The notes below the pieces were generated by a model, which was not told where the DNA came from, made no database searches, and was given only the letters and a program-made list of their open reading frames with translations. From Brumimicrobium sp964346075 (GTDB taxonomy: Bacteria > Bacteroidota > Bacteroidia > Flavobacteriales_D > Crocinitomicaceae), in contig CAYFTH010000022.1 in the NCBI GenBank assembly GCA_964346075.1, forward strand, positions 1 through 34,034: 34,034 bases of DNA, given 5' to 3'. Each line of letters opens with the position of its first letter. Position 1 is the stretch's first letter. Shown here one piece after another: positions 7,129 to 15,601 of this stretch. Both the position numbers and the translations under genes were made by a program.

Positions 7129-8966
7129 ATAATATATTGTTGAAAGTCGACACCCTTTTCAAGATCCATCTTCTGGGCAATTCGATAGCGTTTTTTATGC
7201 ACACTTTCGTGGGAAATCTGGAGAAAGTTTGCGATGTCTTTGTACGATATGTTGATGCGTACGAGGGAACAAAATTCAAGGTCTTTTTGTGTGAGTTTAG
7301 GGTAATGTTTAGATAATCGCGGAATAAAATGGGGATTTAACTCTTTAAAACGCGATAAAAACGATTCCCAATTTTTATTCACAGTGATCAAATTTTTAAG
7401 GTCGCTTTTTACGCTCTCACTGTTATCATTTTCAGGAATATTACTGACTAGTGTATTGATATGTTCATTGACTTGAGCTACTTCGAGTGAATAACCGAGT
7501 AATTCTGTTTTTTGTTGCTCAATCAAACGCTCTTTAAGGCGCGTATTTTCTTCTTCAATGGCCAGTTTTTGAGCGAGTTCTCTCGATCGATTTTTTTCCA
7601 GCTTGATTAACTTACGGTGGTAGTGATTTCGTGTTCGCCAAATAACAATAATGAGGATTAATAAAACTCCGAGAAAGAGTACAACAAGAGTTAAGTTGGA
7701 GATATTAGCCTCTTTTTTGGCGATGGTGGAGTTCAAGGTTTTGTTCTCTGCTTCTTTTTCCTGAAGACGATAAGTTGTTTGAATATCATTGACCAGTTGT
7801 TCGTTGTTCGAATAATACGAAGAATCCTTCAAATGATGTGCTTTTTTTGAATAGGTATAAGCGCGATCGTGAGAAGCGCGTTGCGCATAATAATCGGCCA
7901 CAACTTCCAGGTAGGAATAGTGGTATTCAATATTCGTTGTTGATAGATAAGGTGCTGTTTTTTCAATCAATTCATCAGCTTTTGTATAGTCCTTCTGAAT
8001 CATCAACAATTCCAGATACTCACGGGCAATTTGCACAAGACGACTGACATTGGAGTCAAATGCATAGTTCATGGATTTTTCATAAGTCTTACGCGCTGCA
8101 CTGTACTTTTCTTGAATTTTGAGAATTTCTGCTTTAACGGAAAATGCAATCGCTAGCAACGGAGGATTACCGTGTTTTTTTAACCCACTAAGTCCTTCGT
8201 TAATGATATCGATTGCACTTTTGTAATCGTTCAGGTAAATGTGACATTGCGCGATATTGATGAAAGTCAGGTAGTAATTGGACATTTGACTCGACTGTTG
8301 GAAATATTCCAGCGCCAGATCATATTGTTCGAGTGCGTAGTCAAATTTCTTTTGCTTGAGATAAGTATTGGCGAGTCGTTGTACGGCAGCCCCCAAATTT
8401 GCTCTGGATGCATTGTGTTTTTCCATGAGACGAATAGCTTCAACCTGAGCTTTTACCGCTTTTTCATGGTGCAACATGAGGTTGTAATTGGCCGATAAAT
8501 CGCTTAATATTAATGCGTAACCTAATGAGTCTTGTTGCTCCAGGTAAAACGACTGTACTTTTTTTAGGAAGAAATTAGAGCTGTCATACAGATTCTTTTT
8601 GCGATAGATATTTCCGATGTTTCTCAGGTATCGTGGCGTTCTATATTGGTGACTTCCGTTCAAGCGTAACCCTTTCTTAAATGAAATTAATGCGCTGTCG
8701 TATTGACCAGTGTAATTGTAATAAATACCGAGCAAATTATAATTGAGTCCAGCCGTTGTGTCACTCATTTTACCTTCGTGCTTGAAGAGGGAATCCAGAG
8801 ATTGTTTTGCTTTCTGACGATCAGCAGAAAGTGTTGAAAAAACATGATCTTGCTGCTGACGGAAACGCTGCTCCATTTTTTTTTCTTGTGAAAACCCTGT
8901 TAAAGAGAGACTAAAAAGAAAGTTTAAAACCCAGGTGTTCGCAGTTTGGTTTTTTGATTTTAGCAT
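7119..8966 (-). CDS. Membrane-bound TPR regulator with C-terminal LuxR-like HTH
   Basis: A 615-aa protein of a type common in Bacteroidota: an N-terminal export signal, a periplasmic array of about eight TPRs (roughly residues 60-390, e.g. LGIYYNYTGQYDSALISFKK), one transmembrane helix near 423-443, a cytoplasmic coiled coil near 450-500, and a C-terminal helix-turn-helix near 555-605 (LTQKDLEFCSLVRINISYKD, then IANFLQISHESVHKKRYRIA). The layout suggests an external or envelope protein signal relayed to DNA binding without a kinase; the target genes cannot be inferred. The frame opens at a TTG (8981), but ATG 8966 five codons later is the better start. The gene lies 34 bp downstream of tsaB and may be read from the same transcript. 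Confidence 0.88.
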   Translation of the reverse strand: MLKSKNQTANTWVLNFLFSLSLTGFSQEKKMEQRFRQQQDHVFSTLSADRQKAKQSLDSLFKHEGKMSDTTAGLNYNLLGIYYNYTGQYDSALISFKKGLRLNGSHQYRTPRYLRNIGNIYRKKNLYDSSNFFLKKVQSFYLEQQDSLGYALILSDLSANYNLMLHHEKAVKAQVEAIRLMEKHNASRANLGAAVQRLANTYLKQKKFDYALEQYDLALEYFQQSSQMSNYYLTFINIAQCHIYLNDYKSAIDIINEGLSGLKKHGNPPLLAIAFSVKAEILKIQEKYSAARKTYEKSMNYAFDSNVSRLVQIAREYLELLMIQKDYTKADELIEKTAPYLSTTNIEYHYSYLEVVADYYAQRASHDRAYTYSKKAHHLKDSSYYSNNEQLVNDIQTTYRLQEKEAENKTLNSTIAKKEANISNLTLVVLFLGVLLILIIVIWRTRNHYHRKLIKLEKNRSRELAQKLAIEEENTRLKERLIEQQKTELLGYSLEVAQVNEHINTLVSNIPENDNSESVKSDLKNLITVNKNWESFLSRFKELNPHFIPRLSKHYPKLTQKDLEFCSLVRINISYKDIANFLQISHESVHKKRYRIAQKMDLEKGVDFQQYIIQF

Positions 8967-9000
8967 ACGTAGAGGTATCAATTATAGTAGTGCGTAATTC

Positions 9001-9678
9001 TCAAAAGTACTGCTTTTTACTCTTAGTAGCAATAAAATCTTTCAAGTAAAAAGGTTCAAAATAGGCTATATCTTCAAATTGTTCTTGTTTAAAGGAGTTT
9101 GTAGCCAATTTCACTTGCCCTTTAGCCGAGCAGTGAATGTTATTATCAATAGTTATAGGGCGTGCACCCCACATATTGAGCATTTTTTCAGCACCGTCAC
9201 CAATAACGATGAATGGGTCATGCGTTTCATAAGTTGATGCTTCAAGTTCATCCGCGCTGATCGCTTTTAATGTATGGCCCTGCGCGTCTTCTATTTTTGA
9301 AAACGCTTCCATTCTTCGCGCATCAATTAATCCACAAATCGTACTTTCTGGATATTTCTCGCGTCCCAATTCGATCAGCGCATCGAGTGAGGAAACGCTG
9401 ATCAATGGAATATCAAGTGCAAAACAGAGTCCTTTCGCTGTGGACACTCCTATTCGCAAGCCCGTGTAAGAGCCTGGACCACGACTCACTGCGATTGCCG
9501 ATAAGGTATTCATTTCACAGGTATTCCTTTGAAGTAATTCTTCAATAAAAAGGGTGAGCTTTTCTGCATGTATATAACGATCTGAATGCGCCTCTATAAA
9601 ATCTATAAGCATCCCATTTTCAGAGAGAGCAACGGAACATACTTTGGTCGACGTTTCAATATGTAGTAAGCGAATCAT
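9001..9678 (-). CDS. tsaB: tRNA threonylcarbamoyladenosine biosynthesis protein TsaB
   Basis: A 225-aa inactive ASKHA-fold partner of TsaD, needed with TsaE and TsaC to make the t6A modification at position 37 of ANN-decoding tRNAs in the cytoplasm. Family marks are the N-terminal LLHIETSTKVCSVALSENG, the highly conserved AVSRGPGSYTGLRIGVSTAK, the following ISVSSLDAL, and the GLIDARRMEAFSKI segment. The length is normal for the family. The ATG is 79 bp from the divergent metK start, so the two genes share one short promoter region. The TPR/LuxR-type regulator gene follows 34 bp downstream. Confidence 0.94.
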   Translation of the reverse strand: MIRLLHIETSTKVCSVALSENGMLIDFIEAHSDRYIHAEKLTLFIEELLQRNTCEMNTLSAIAVSRGPGSYTGLRIGVSTAKGLCFALDIPLISVSSLDALIELGREKYPESTICGLIDARRMEAFSKIEDAQGHTLKAISADELEASTYETHDPFIVIGDGAEKMLNMWGARPITIDNNIHCSAKGQVKLATNSFKQEQFEDIAYFEPFYLKDFIATKSKKQYF

Positions 9679-9723
9679 AAAGCGAAAATAGGCAATTTCT
9701 CAACATTATTTCAGAACAATTAC

Positions 9724-9731
9724 TACTTTTG
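9724..9731 (+). promoter_or_regulatory. Candidate -7 promoter box of metK
   Basis: TACTTTTG fits TAnnTTTG and lies 26 bp before the metK ATG, leaving a leader of roughly 20 nt. No SAM riboswitch-like structure fits in the 79-bp tsaB-metK gap. Confidence 0.5.
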
Positions 9732-9757
9732 GAGTACGAATTATTAAAAATAAAAAC

Positions 9758-11014
9758 ATGTCATACTTATTCACGTCCGAATCTGTTTCTGAAGGACACC
9801 CCGATAAAGTTGCTGATCAGATTTCAGATGCATTGATCGATCATTTTCTTGCATTTGATAAAGACTCGAAGGTGGCTTGCGAAACATTAGTGACTACAGG
9901 TCTAGTTACGTTGGCAGGTGAGGTGAAATCCAATATATATTTAGATGTTCAACAAATTGCCAGAGATGTGATCTCTCGGATTGGTTATACCAAAAGTGAA
10001 TATCAGTTTGATGCTAATTCCTGTGGAATTATTTCAGCGATACATGAACAATCTCAAGATATACGCAGAGGAGTCGATCGCGGTACACCTGAGGAGCAGG
10101 GAGCAGGAGATCAGGGGATGATGTTTGGTTATGCTACCAATGAAACCGAAGACTATATGCCCTTAGCTTTAGATTTGTCGCATAGACTACTGATGGAACT
10201 TGCCGAACTTCGAAGAGAAAATGACGAGATGGATTATTTGCGTCCTGATGCCAAAGCTCAGGTGACGATCGAATACAGTGATGATAACAAACCCCAGCGC
10301 ATTGATGCTATCGTTGTCTCTACACAGCATGATGACTTCGATGAAGATGAGGAAAAGATGCTAAAGAAAATCAAGGATGATATCAAAAACATCTTGATTC
10401 CTCGTGTGATTAAAAAGTTGAATAATCCGACGGTAGAAGCATTGTTCAATGATCAGATCAAATACCATATTAATCCCACTGGTAAATTTGTGATTGGTGG
10501 TCCTCATGGTGATGCTGGTTTAACGGGGCGTAAAATTATTGTAGACACCTATGGCGGAAAAGGTGGTCATGGTGGTGGCGCATTTTCTGGAAAAGACCCT
10601 TCAAAAGTTGACCGATCCGGAGCCTACGCTACGCGTCATATTGCTAAAAATATGGTAGCCGCTGGACTATGTGATGAAGTTTTAGTGCAGGTTTCTTATG
10701 CTATTGGTGTGGCTGAACCGATGGGACTTTACATTAATACATACGGAACTTCTAAGGTGGAATCTTCAGATGGAGAGATCGCCCAAAAAATGAGTGAATT
10801 GTTCGATTTGCGTCCAGCCGCAATTGAGAAGCGATTAAAACTTAGAAACCCCATTTACGGACCTTCTGCAGCTTATGGTCACATGGGTCGGAAACCATTC
10901 ACAAAGACCGTTAGTTTTGAAAATGCCGGACAAAAAGCTTCAACGGAGGTGGAATTCTTTACTTGGGAAAAATTGGATTATACCGATAAAATTAAGTCTG
11001 CTTTTCAACTGTAA
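9758..11014 (+). CDS. metK: S-adenosylmethionine synthetase
   Basis: A 418-aa methionine adenosyltransferase that makes SAM from methionine and ATP in the cytoplasm. It shows the family signatures in order: SESVSEGHPDKVADQISDA at the N-terminus (His14, Asp16, Lys17 at the active site), the flexible-loop EQSQDIRRGVD near 97-107, GAGDQGMMFGYATNE at 115-129, GGPHGDAGLTGRK at 247-259, and the GGGAFSGKDPSKVDRSGAY phosphate loop. The length is somewhat above the roughly 385 aa of E. coli MetK; the extra part appears to be a charged insertion near 190-215 (DDFDEDEEKMLKKIKDD), as in other Bacteroidota. A bidirectional terminator follows directly. Confidence 0.97.
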   Translation: MSYLFTSESVSEGHPDKVADQISDALIDHFLAFDKDSKVACETLVTTGLVTLAGEVKSNIYLDVQQIARDVISRIGYTKSEYQFDANSCGIISAIHEQSQDIRRGVDRGTPEEQGAGDQGMMFGYATNETEDYMPLALDLSHRLLMELAELRRENDEMDYLRPDAKAQVTIEYSDDNKPQRIDAIVVSTQHDDFDEDEEKMLKKIKDDIKNILIPRVIKKLNNPTVEALFNDQIKYHINPTGKFVIGGPHGDAGLTGRKIIVDTYGGKGGHGGGAFSGKDPSKVDRSGAYATRHIAKNMVAAGLCDEVLVQVSYAIGVAEPMGLYINTYGTSKVESSDGEIAQKMSELFDLRPAAIEKRLKLRNPIYGPSAAYGHMGRKPFTKTVSFENAGQKASTEVEFFTWEKLDYTDKIKSAFQL

Positions 11015-11034
11015 TAGAAAGTGGTTAAAAAAAA

Positions 11035-11069
11035 CAAAAAAGCATCCTTCTGCAAGGGTGCTTTTTTTA
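11035..11069. terminator. Bidirectional intrinsic terminator between metK and the SF1 helicase
   Basis: AGCATCCTT (11041-11049) pairs with AAGGGTGCT (11054-11062), nine pairs including one G-T, with a CTGC loop. It is flanked by an A run on the left and a T run on the right (11062-11068), so it can end transcription in both directions. The T run overlaps the helicase stop codon at 11067-11069. Confidence 0.85.
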
Positions 11070-12938
11070 ATCGTACAATAATTCAAATACACTGTGATAT
11101 CCGTTGATGCTTTCAACATATTCAAGAAAAGATTCATAAAAGGGGTCATGACCAATGGTGGATGAATCTCCAAAAACGATCAATCGATCGCTAGCCCGAG
11201 TTAAAGCAACGTTCATCCGACGGTATTCTGATAAAAAACCGATGGAGCTGTCCTTATTGGAGCGAACTAAGCTTAATATTACTGTTTTCGCCTCTTGGCC
11301 TTGAATACCATCTATTGTACTTACATCAATATCTTCATTTAATAACGACTTGCATTTTTCTACCTGCGCTGCGTATGGAGAAATGAATAGGACATCAGCA
11401 CATTTTTCGCTTTCAATTAATGTTATAATAGAACGCAATTCCTCGGTATTAAAGAAACTATTGGAAAGACTGCGCTCTTCTGTAAAACCTGCACCCGCAG
11501 TATCGAAAAACTGTAGATGTACTCCTTTGTCTTGTTTCGTCGAAAGAAGGTTGTTTTCATAAAAATAGCTTGAAGAAAATTGTGCTATACTTGGCGGCAT
11601 GCGATACTGCAAATGAAGTTGAACGTATGGAACTCCTTGATGAATGGCATATTCAAGCAGGGAAGAGGCTACCCATTTTTTTGACATGGATTTTGATATT
11701 ACGGTGGGAGGAAGTTGTTGATGATCTCCGCAAAGAATGGTGCGTTTTGCCTGATCCATTACTAGCATACCCATTGGAATGAGGCATTGTCCTGCTTCAT
11801 CAATGAGAGCAACATCAAAAGTTTGATCTCGAATTAAATCGTGTTGCAGACCTACGGGTGTTCCTAAAATGACATCGGCTTTTTCTAGTGCACGCTCTAA
11901 ATAATAATTCGTTAATCTTTTAATTTCGCGTTGTATGGAACGGGCCTCGTTGTTCCACTCTTTGCGGTTTTGACGATCTTGTGCAGTGAATTGGCGTTTA
12001 TACTGGCTAGCTTTCTTTCTAAGCGCATTGGCTTCAATATGAAGCTTTTTGAGTCGCTTTAAGCGGTCTGGTTCTGATAAAATTCCTTCTGGTGTGTAAG
12101 GAGTGATCGTTTCATCTACTTTTGCCGTGTTGCCCAAACGAAAAACTTTCATGTTGGCGTTGATTAATTGCTGTGCCAAATGATCTACTGCAGTGTTGCT
12201 CGGTGCAGTGGCAATTACTCGTTTGTTTTGCTTTACGAAAGTTTGGATAATGGCTGTTAATGTGGTGGTTTTTCCCGTTCCCGGAGGACCGTGGATAGCG
12301 AACAGCGGTTGTTCAATTGTACTTCGCTGGAGGGCTGATGCCTGGATATTATTCAGTGAATTGTTTTGTGCTAAACCCTGATCTTCAAAAATTGTGGTCG
12401 TTTTTGTTTCGGAGGTTAAATGTTCAGTCGTTTGACCTGGGTTACTTATACCTTCCAGCAATGTAGCGATACTCTCTGCAGGGACTTTTGCTGTTTTATC
12501 CAGTATGTTGCGCATACATTTAAAACTCCTTCGGTCAGGCTGAAGTTGTACACCGATGTTTTTAGCTTCTATCCAATCTGGAAAATCAAACGCATGCAAA
12601 TGAACGGTGAGCGAAGCATCGTCGTGAGTATAGACAATATGTGCTGCACACTGTTCATCTTGATCACTTTTTTTTAGGACGACACTCGCACCAGATTGAA
12701 AGGAATGTTGATCATATCCGTGAATTGACTTGATGGTGATCAAAGGTTTCCCTGCAGCTGAAAATGTTTTGCGTACAATGCGTATCGGGTAGAGAAGAAC
12801 ACCTGCCTCTCTAAGCTCTTTTAGAGGTATTTTGTCCTTATTGTCATATCTTTTTTGTTGCTCGTCCTCTTCGGCTCTGATGAACGCTTTAATTTGTTCT
12901 AAAGAGTCACTTGTTTGATTATCGTTCATGCCGCTCAT
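11067..12938 (-). CDS. UPF1/IGHMBP2-like superfamily 1 helicase
   Basis: A 623-aa SF1 DNA/RNA helicase of the UPF1-like group. The N-terminal 150 residues resemble the beta-barrel domain of the family. Helicase motifs: Q-like NNIQASALQRS, Walker A GPPGTGKTTT near 217-226, motif Ia TAPSNTAVDHLAQQL, Walker B-type LIDEAGQC with DEAG near 380-383, motif III LCGDHQQLPPTV, IV LHLQYRMPPSIAQF, V STIDGIQGQEAKTVILS and VI NVALTRASDRLIVFGD. A charged helical insert (about 290-350) lies between Ia and II. The open frame begins at a TTG (12962), but that codon sits inside a perfect -7 box. I therefore use ATG 12938, which is preceded by an A/G-rich stretch (AAAGAGAAAA); ATG 12929 is also possible. Role in the cell is unknown, probably nucleic-acid unwinding in repair or RNA metabolism. 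Confidence 0.9.
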   Translation of the reverse strand: MSGMNDNQTSDSLEQIKAFIRAEEDEQQKRYDNKDKIPLKELREAGVLLYPIRIVRKTFSAAGKPLITIKSIHGYDQHSFQSGASVVLKKSDQDEQCAAHIVYTHDDASLTVHLHAFDFPDWIEAKNIGVQLQPDRRSFKCMRNILDKTAKVPAESIATLLEGISNPGQTTEHLTSETKTTTIFEDQGLAQNNSLNNIQASALQRSTIEQPLFAIHGPPGTGKTTTLTAIIQTFVKQNKRVIATAPSNTAVDHLAQQLINANMKVFRLGNTAKVDETITPYTPEGILSEPDRLKRLKKLHIEANALRKKASQYKRQFTAQDRQNRKEWNNEARSIQREIKRLTNYYLERALEKADVILGTPVGLQHDLIRDQTFDVALIDEAGQCLIPMGMLVMDQAKRTILCGDHQQLPPTVISKSMSKKWVASSLLEYAIHQGVPYVQLHLQYRMPPSIAQFSSSYFYENNLLSTKQDKGVHLQFFDTAGAGFTEERSLSNSFFNTEELRSIITLIESEKCADVLFISPYAAQVEKCKSLLNEDIDVSTIDGIQGQEAKTVILSLVRSNKDSSIGFLSEYRRMNVALTRASDRLIVFGDSSTIGHDPFYESFLEYVESINGYHSVFELLYD

Positions 12939-12959
12939 TTTTCTCTTTAATGAATGGTT

Positions 12960-12967
12960 CAAAATTA
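12960..12967 (-). promoter_or_regulatory. Candidate -7 promoter box of the SF1 helicase
   Basis: On the minus strand this reads TAATTTTG, a full match to TAnnTTTG. It overlaps the TTG that opens the longest frame and places the transcription start near 12953, about 15 nt before ATG 12938. This decides the start codon. Confidence 0.5.
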
Positions 12968-13228
12968 AAAAATCATAGTTTGTTTTATCGATTGTTGTTC
13001 CTTGAAACGGAAAATTTACTATTTTTAGGAATGAGTATCACTTTGTAGATGCTACGGTTATGGGTGCTGCTGAATAATTATTGCTTTGTAAGCAGTTGCT
13101 TTTCATTAAAAAGATTGAGCGATGATGATTTTTCATTCAAAGATCGAATTGAAGATGAAATTAGCGCCAGGAAAGAAACAAAGCACTATTTTTAGGGTTT
13201 TATTTTAAAACAGAAGAACTTTCATTAA

Positions 13229-14578
13229 ATGACAAATACATTTATTATAACACTTTGTGTATTATTACTGTTGGCGTATGTCTTTGATTTAACGGCTTCT
13301 AAGACAAAAATACCGTCCGTAATTTTACTGCTTTTTCTAGGATGGGGTATGAAGCAGCTAACAGAGGTCTTTTCGATTGAGGTTCCCGATATGCAAGGGT
13401 TGCTGCCTATCCTGGGGACTATTGGTCTGATCGTCATCGTACTCGAAGGATCTTTAGAATTGGAGCTCAATAAGTCTAAACTTGATTTAATCAAAAAATC
13501 AGTTATTGTGGCGATTGTCCCTATGATGGTACTCGGGTTTTTACTGGCAGGTGCTTTCTATTACTACATGGGGCACGATGGTGACCCGACGACCGTTCCC
13601 GATTTTCGGAAAAGTTTAATCGGTGCCATACCGCTCTGTGTGATTAGTAGTGCGATTGCTATTCCGAGTGCAGTTAACCTCGGACGAAAAAATAAAGAAT
13701 TCGTGATTTACGAAAGCAGCTTGTCAGATATTCTGGGTGTGCTCTTTTTTGATTTTGTATTCCGAAATGTGACCATTGATTTCGAGTCGTTTTGGGTATT
13801 CCTCGTACAGTTGTTGATTATAGCAGCTGTTTCTTTTGTTGCTACGATAGGATTATCTTTTCTTTTAGGTCGGATTAATCACCAAATCAAATTTGTGCCG
13901 ATTATTATTTTGACCATACTGATTTATGCGATCTCTAAAATTTATCATTTGCCCGCGTTGATATTTATATTGCTTTTCGGATTGTTTATCGGTAATTTGG
14001 ACGAGTTGAAACGCTTCAGGATTGTCCAACGATTCAAACCTCAGAAGTTGGATAAAGAAGTGCATAAATTTCATGAAATTTTGATCGAGGGAACATTTCT
14101 GATTCGCGCATTGTTCTTTTTGCTCTTTGGGTTCCTTATTGAAACGAGTGAATTGCTCAATACAGAAACCTTCTTTTGGGCTATTGGTATTGTTGGTGCT
14201 ATCTTTATCATCCGGTTCGTACAGCTTAAAATTGCGCGATTACCAGCTATGCCACTCATGTTTGTAGCTCCCAGAGGATTGATTACGATCTTGCTTTTCC
14301 TTTACATTAGTCAGGCTGACCGAATTGATATTGTTAATAAACCACTGGTAATTCAAGTGATATTGCTAACGGTTTTTATTATGATGTTAGGATTGATGTT
14401 TAATAAAAATAAGGAAGAAGTCTTTACAGGTAAGGAGGCGAGTGAACTGGGTTACAAACACCTGGCTCATTCCCAATTAAAAGGTGGGGAGCATGAAGAT
14501 CATTCCAATGTTCGTCGTCACGAGGTAGAAGATGATTTAGGTGAGGTAAAGGGAAAGGATGAAGACCAGGATAATTAA
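13229..14578 (+). CDS. CPA-family cation/proton antiporter
   Basis: A 449-aa inner-membrane protein with about 12 hydrophobic segments across residues 1-390 and a hydrophilic, acidic and His-containing C-terminal tail of about 60 residues (ending KGKDEDQDN). The fold pattern is that of sodium/proton exchangers: AYVFDLTASKTKIPSVILLL near the start, IGLIVIVLEGSLELEL near residue 75, and the core segment VIYESSLSDILGVLFFDF near 166. Such proteins exchange Na+ or K+ for H+ and control internal pH and salt. At the position where CPA1 members usually carry Asn-Asp, this one has Ser-Asp. The ion specificity cannot be told from the sequence. The gene is separated from the divergent helicase by about 290 bp, and a bidirectional terminator follows the stop. 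Confidence 0.87.
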   Translation: MTNTFIITLCVLLLLAYVFDLTASKTKIPSVILLLFLGWGMKQLTEVFSIEVPDMQGLLPILGTIGLIVIVLEGSLELELNKSKLDLIKKSVIVAIVPMMVLGFLLAGAFYYYMGHDGDPTTVPDFRKSLIGAIPLCVISSAIAIPSAVNLGRKNKEFVIYESSLSDILGVLFFDFVFRNVTIDFESFWVFLVQLLIIAAVSFVATIGLSFLLGRINHQIKFVPIIILTILIYAISKIYHLPALIFILLFGLFIGNLDELKRFRIVQRFKPQKLDKEVHKFHEILIEGTFLIRALFFLLFGFLIETSELLNTETFFWAIGIVGAIFIIRFVQLKIARLPAMPLMFVAPRGLITILLFLYISQADRIDIVNKPLVIQVILLTVFIMMLGLMFNKNKEEVFTGKEASELGYKHLAHSQLKGGEHEDHSNVRRHEVEDDLGEVKGKDEDQDN

Positions 14579-14614
14579 TGTTTAACTGTAGGGATTAAAT
14601 AGAAACTGGTTTAC

Positions 14615-14649
14615 AAAAAAAATGCGCCTTTCAAGGAGCGCATTTTTTA
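14615..14649. terminator. Bidirectional intrinsic terminator between the antiporter and accD
   Basis: AATGCGC (14621-14627) pairs with GCGCATT (14638-14644); the flanking A run (14615-14622) and T run (14643-14648) extend the stem and supply U-tracts in both directions. It serves the convergent antiporter and accD genes. Confidence 0.8.
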
Positions 14650-14690
14650 TTGAACTAATATGAATATGATTGAATCATTAAATCGTTCAT

Positions 14691-15536
14691 CTAGTTCATG
14701 AACAAGTGAATGGATTTAGAAACCTCTTCTCTCAAGTTTTTGCGTTCAACGATATAATCGAGAAATCCGTGATTGAGTACGAACTCTGATCGCTGAAATC
14801 CTGGGGGCAAATCGCGTCCAATGGTTTCTCGAACAACACGAGGTCCGGCAAAAGCGATGAGTGCGTCAGGCTCAGAAATGTTGATATCGCCAAGCATGGC
14901 GAATGATGCCGTAACACCACCTGTGGTAGGATCTGTTAGAAATGAAATATACGGAAGTTCGTGCGCTGCCAATTGATTGAGTTTAGCACTTGTTTTGGCC
15001 ATCTGCATTAATGATAATCCGGCTTCCATCATTCGAGCTCCACCAGATTTGGAGATGATCATAAATGGAGCCTTTAGTTTGATAGCTTTGTCAATCGCTT
15101 GAGCTATCTTCTCTCCCATAACTGAGCCTAAAGAACCACCGATGAATTTAAAATCCATCGCGGCGATGACCGTTTCCTGACCGTCTATTTTTCCATGAGC
15201 TGTGCGGATAGCATCCTGCAATCCAGTCTTTTTTTGCGTGCTCTTCACGCGATCTACGTATTTCTTGGTGTCTTCGAACTCGAGTGGATCACTGGCTGAC
15301 ATTTTTTTATTCAACTCTTTGTATTTTCCCTCATCAAAGAAAAGTTGAAAATATTCTTCTGAACCAATTCGGTCGTGATAACTACAACGTTCACAGACGA
15401 AATAATTTTTCATATGGTCCTCAGTGGTGACGACTGTCTGGCATTTAGGACATTTATGCCACAATCCTTCAGGCGTTTCTTTTTTATCTTTTGTAGAGGT
15501 CTGAATACCCTCTGTTTTTCTTTTAAACCAACCCAT
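14691..15536 (-). CDS. accD: Acetyl-CoA carboxylase carboxyltransferase subunit beta
   Basis: A 281-aa beta subunit of the carboxyltransferase that moves CO2 from carboxybiotin to acetyl-CoA, the first step of fatty acid synthesis. The N-terminal zinc ribbon is intact, with Cys29, Cys32, Cys48 and Cys51 (HKCPKCQ and VCERCSY). The crotonase-type carboxyltransferase domain follows, with the conserved FMGGSLGSVMGEKI-like stretch, SKSGGARMMEAGLSLMQMAK, LPYISFLTDPTTGGVTASFA and the acyl-CoA-binding IAFAGPRVVRETIGRDLPPG. Length is normal. It follows fbaA on the same strand with 65 bp between, so they may be co-transcribed; accA is not in the window. Confidence 0.96.
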   Translation of the reverse strand: MGWFKRKTEGIQTSTKDKKETPEGLWHKCPKCQTVVTTEDHMKNYFVCERCSYHDRIGSEEYFQLFFDEGKYKELNKKMSASDPLEFEDTKKYVDRVKSTQKKTGLQDAIRTAHGKIDGQETVIAAMDFKFIGGSLGSVMGEKIAQAIDKAIKLKAPFMIISKSGGARMMEAGLSLMQMAKTSAKLNQLAAHELPYISFLTDPTTGGVTASFAMLGDINISEPDALIAFAGPRVVRETIGRDLPPGFQRSEFVLNHGFLDYIVERKNLREEVSKSIHLFMN

Positions 15537-15601
15537 AATTATCTATTTAAATCACGTATCATTGATGGTACGCAATTGGTTTGATGTAACGAATTTACGA
15601 A

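Noticed and set aside
9679..9757. Possible SAM-sensing riboswitch before metK
   Set aside because: The divergent gap is only 79 bp and the predicted leader about 20 nt, too short for any known SAM riboswitch.
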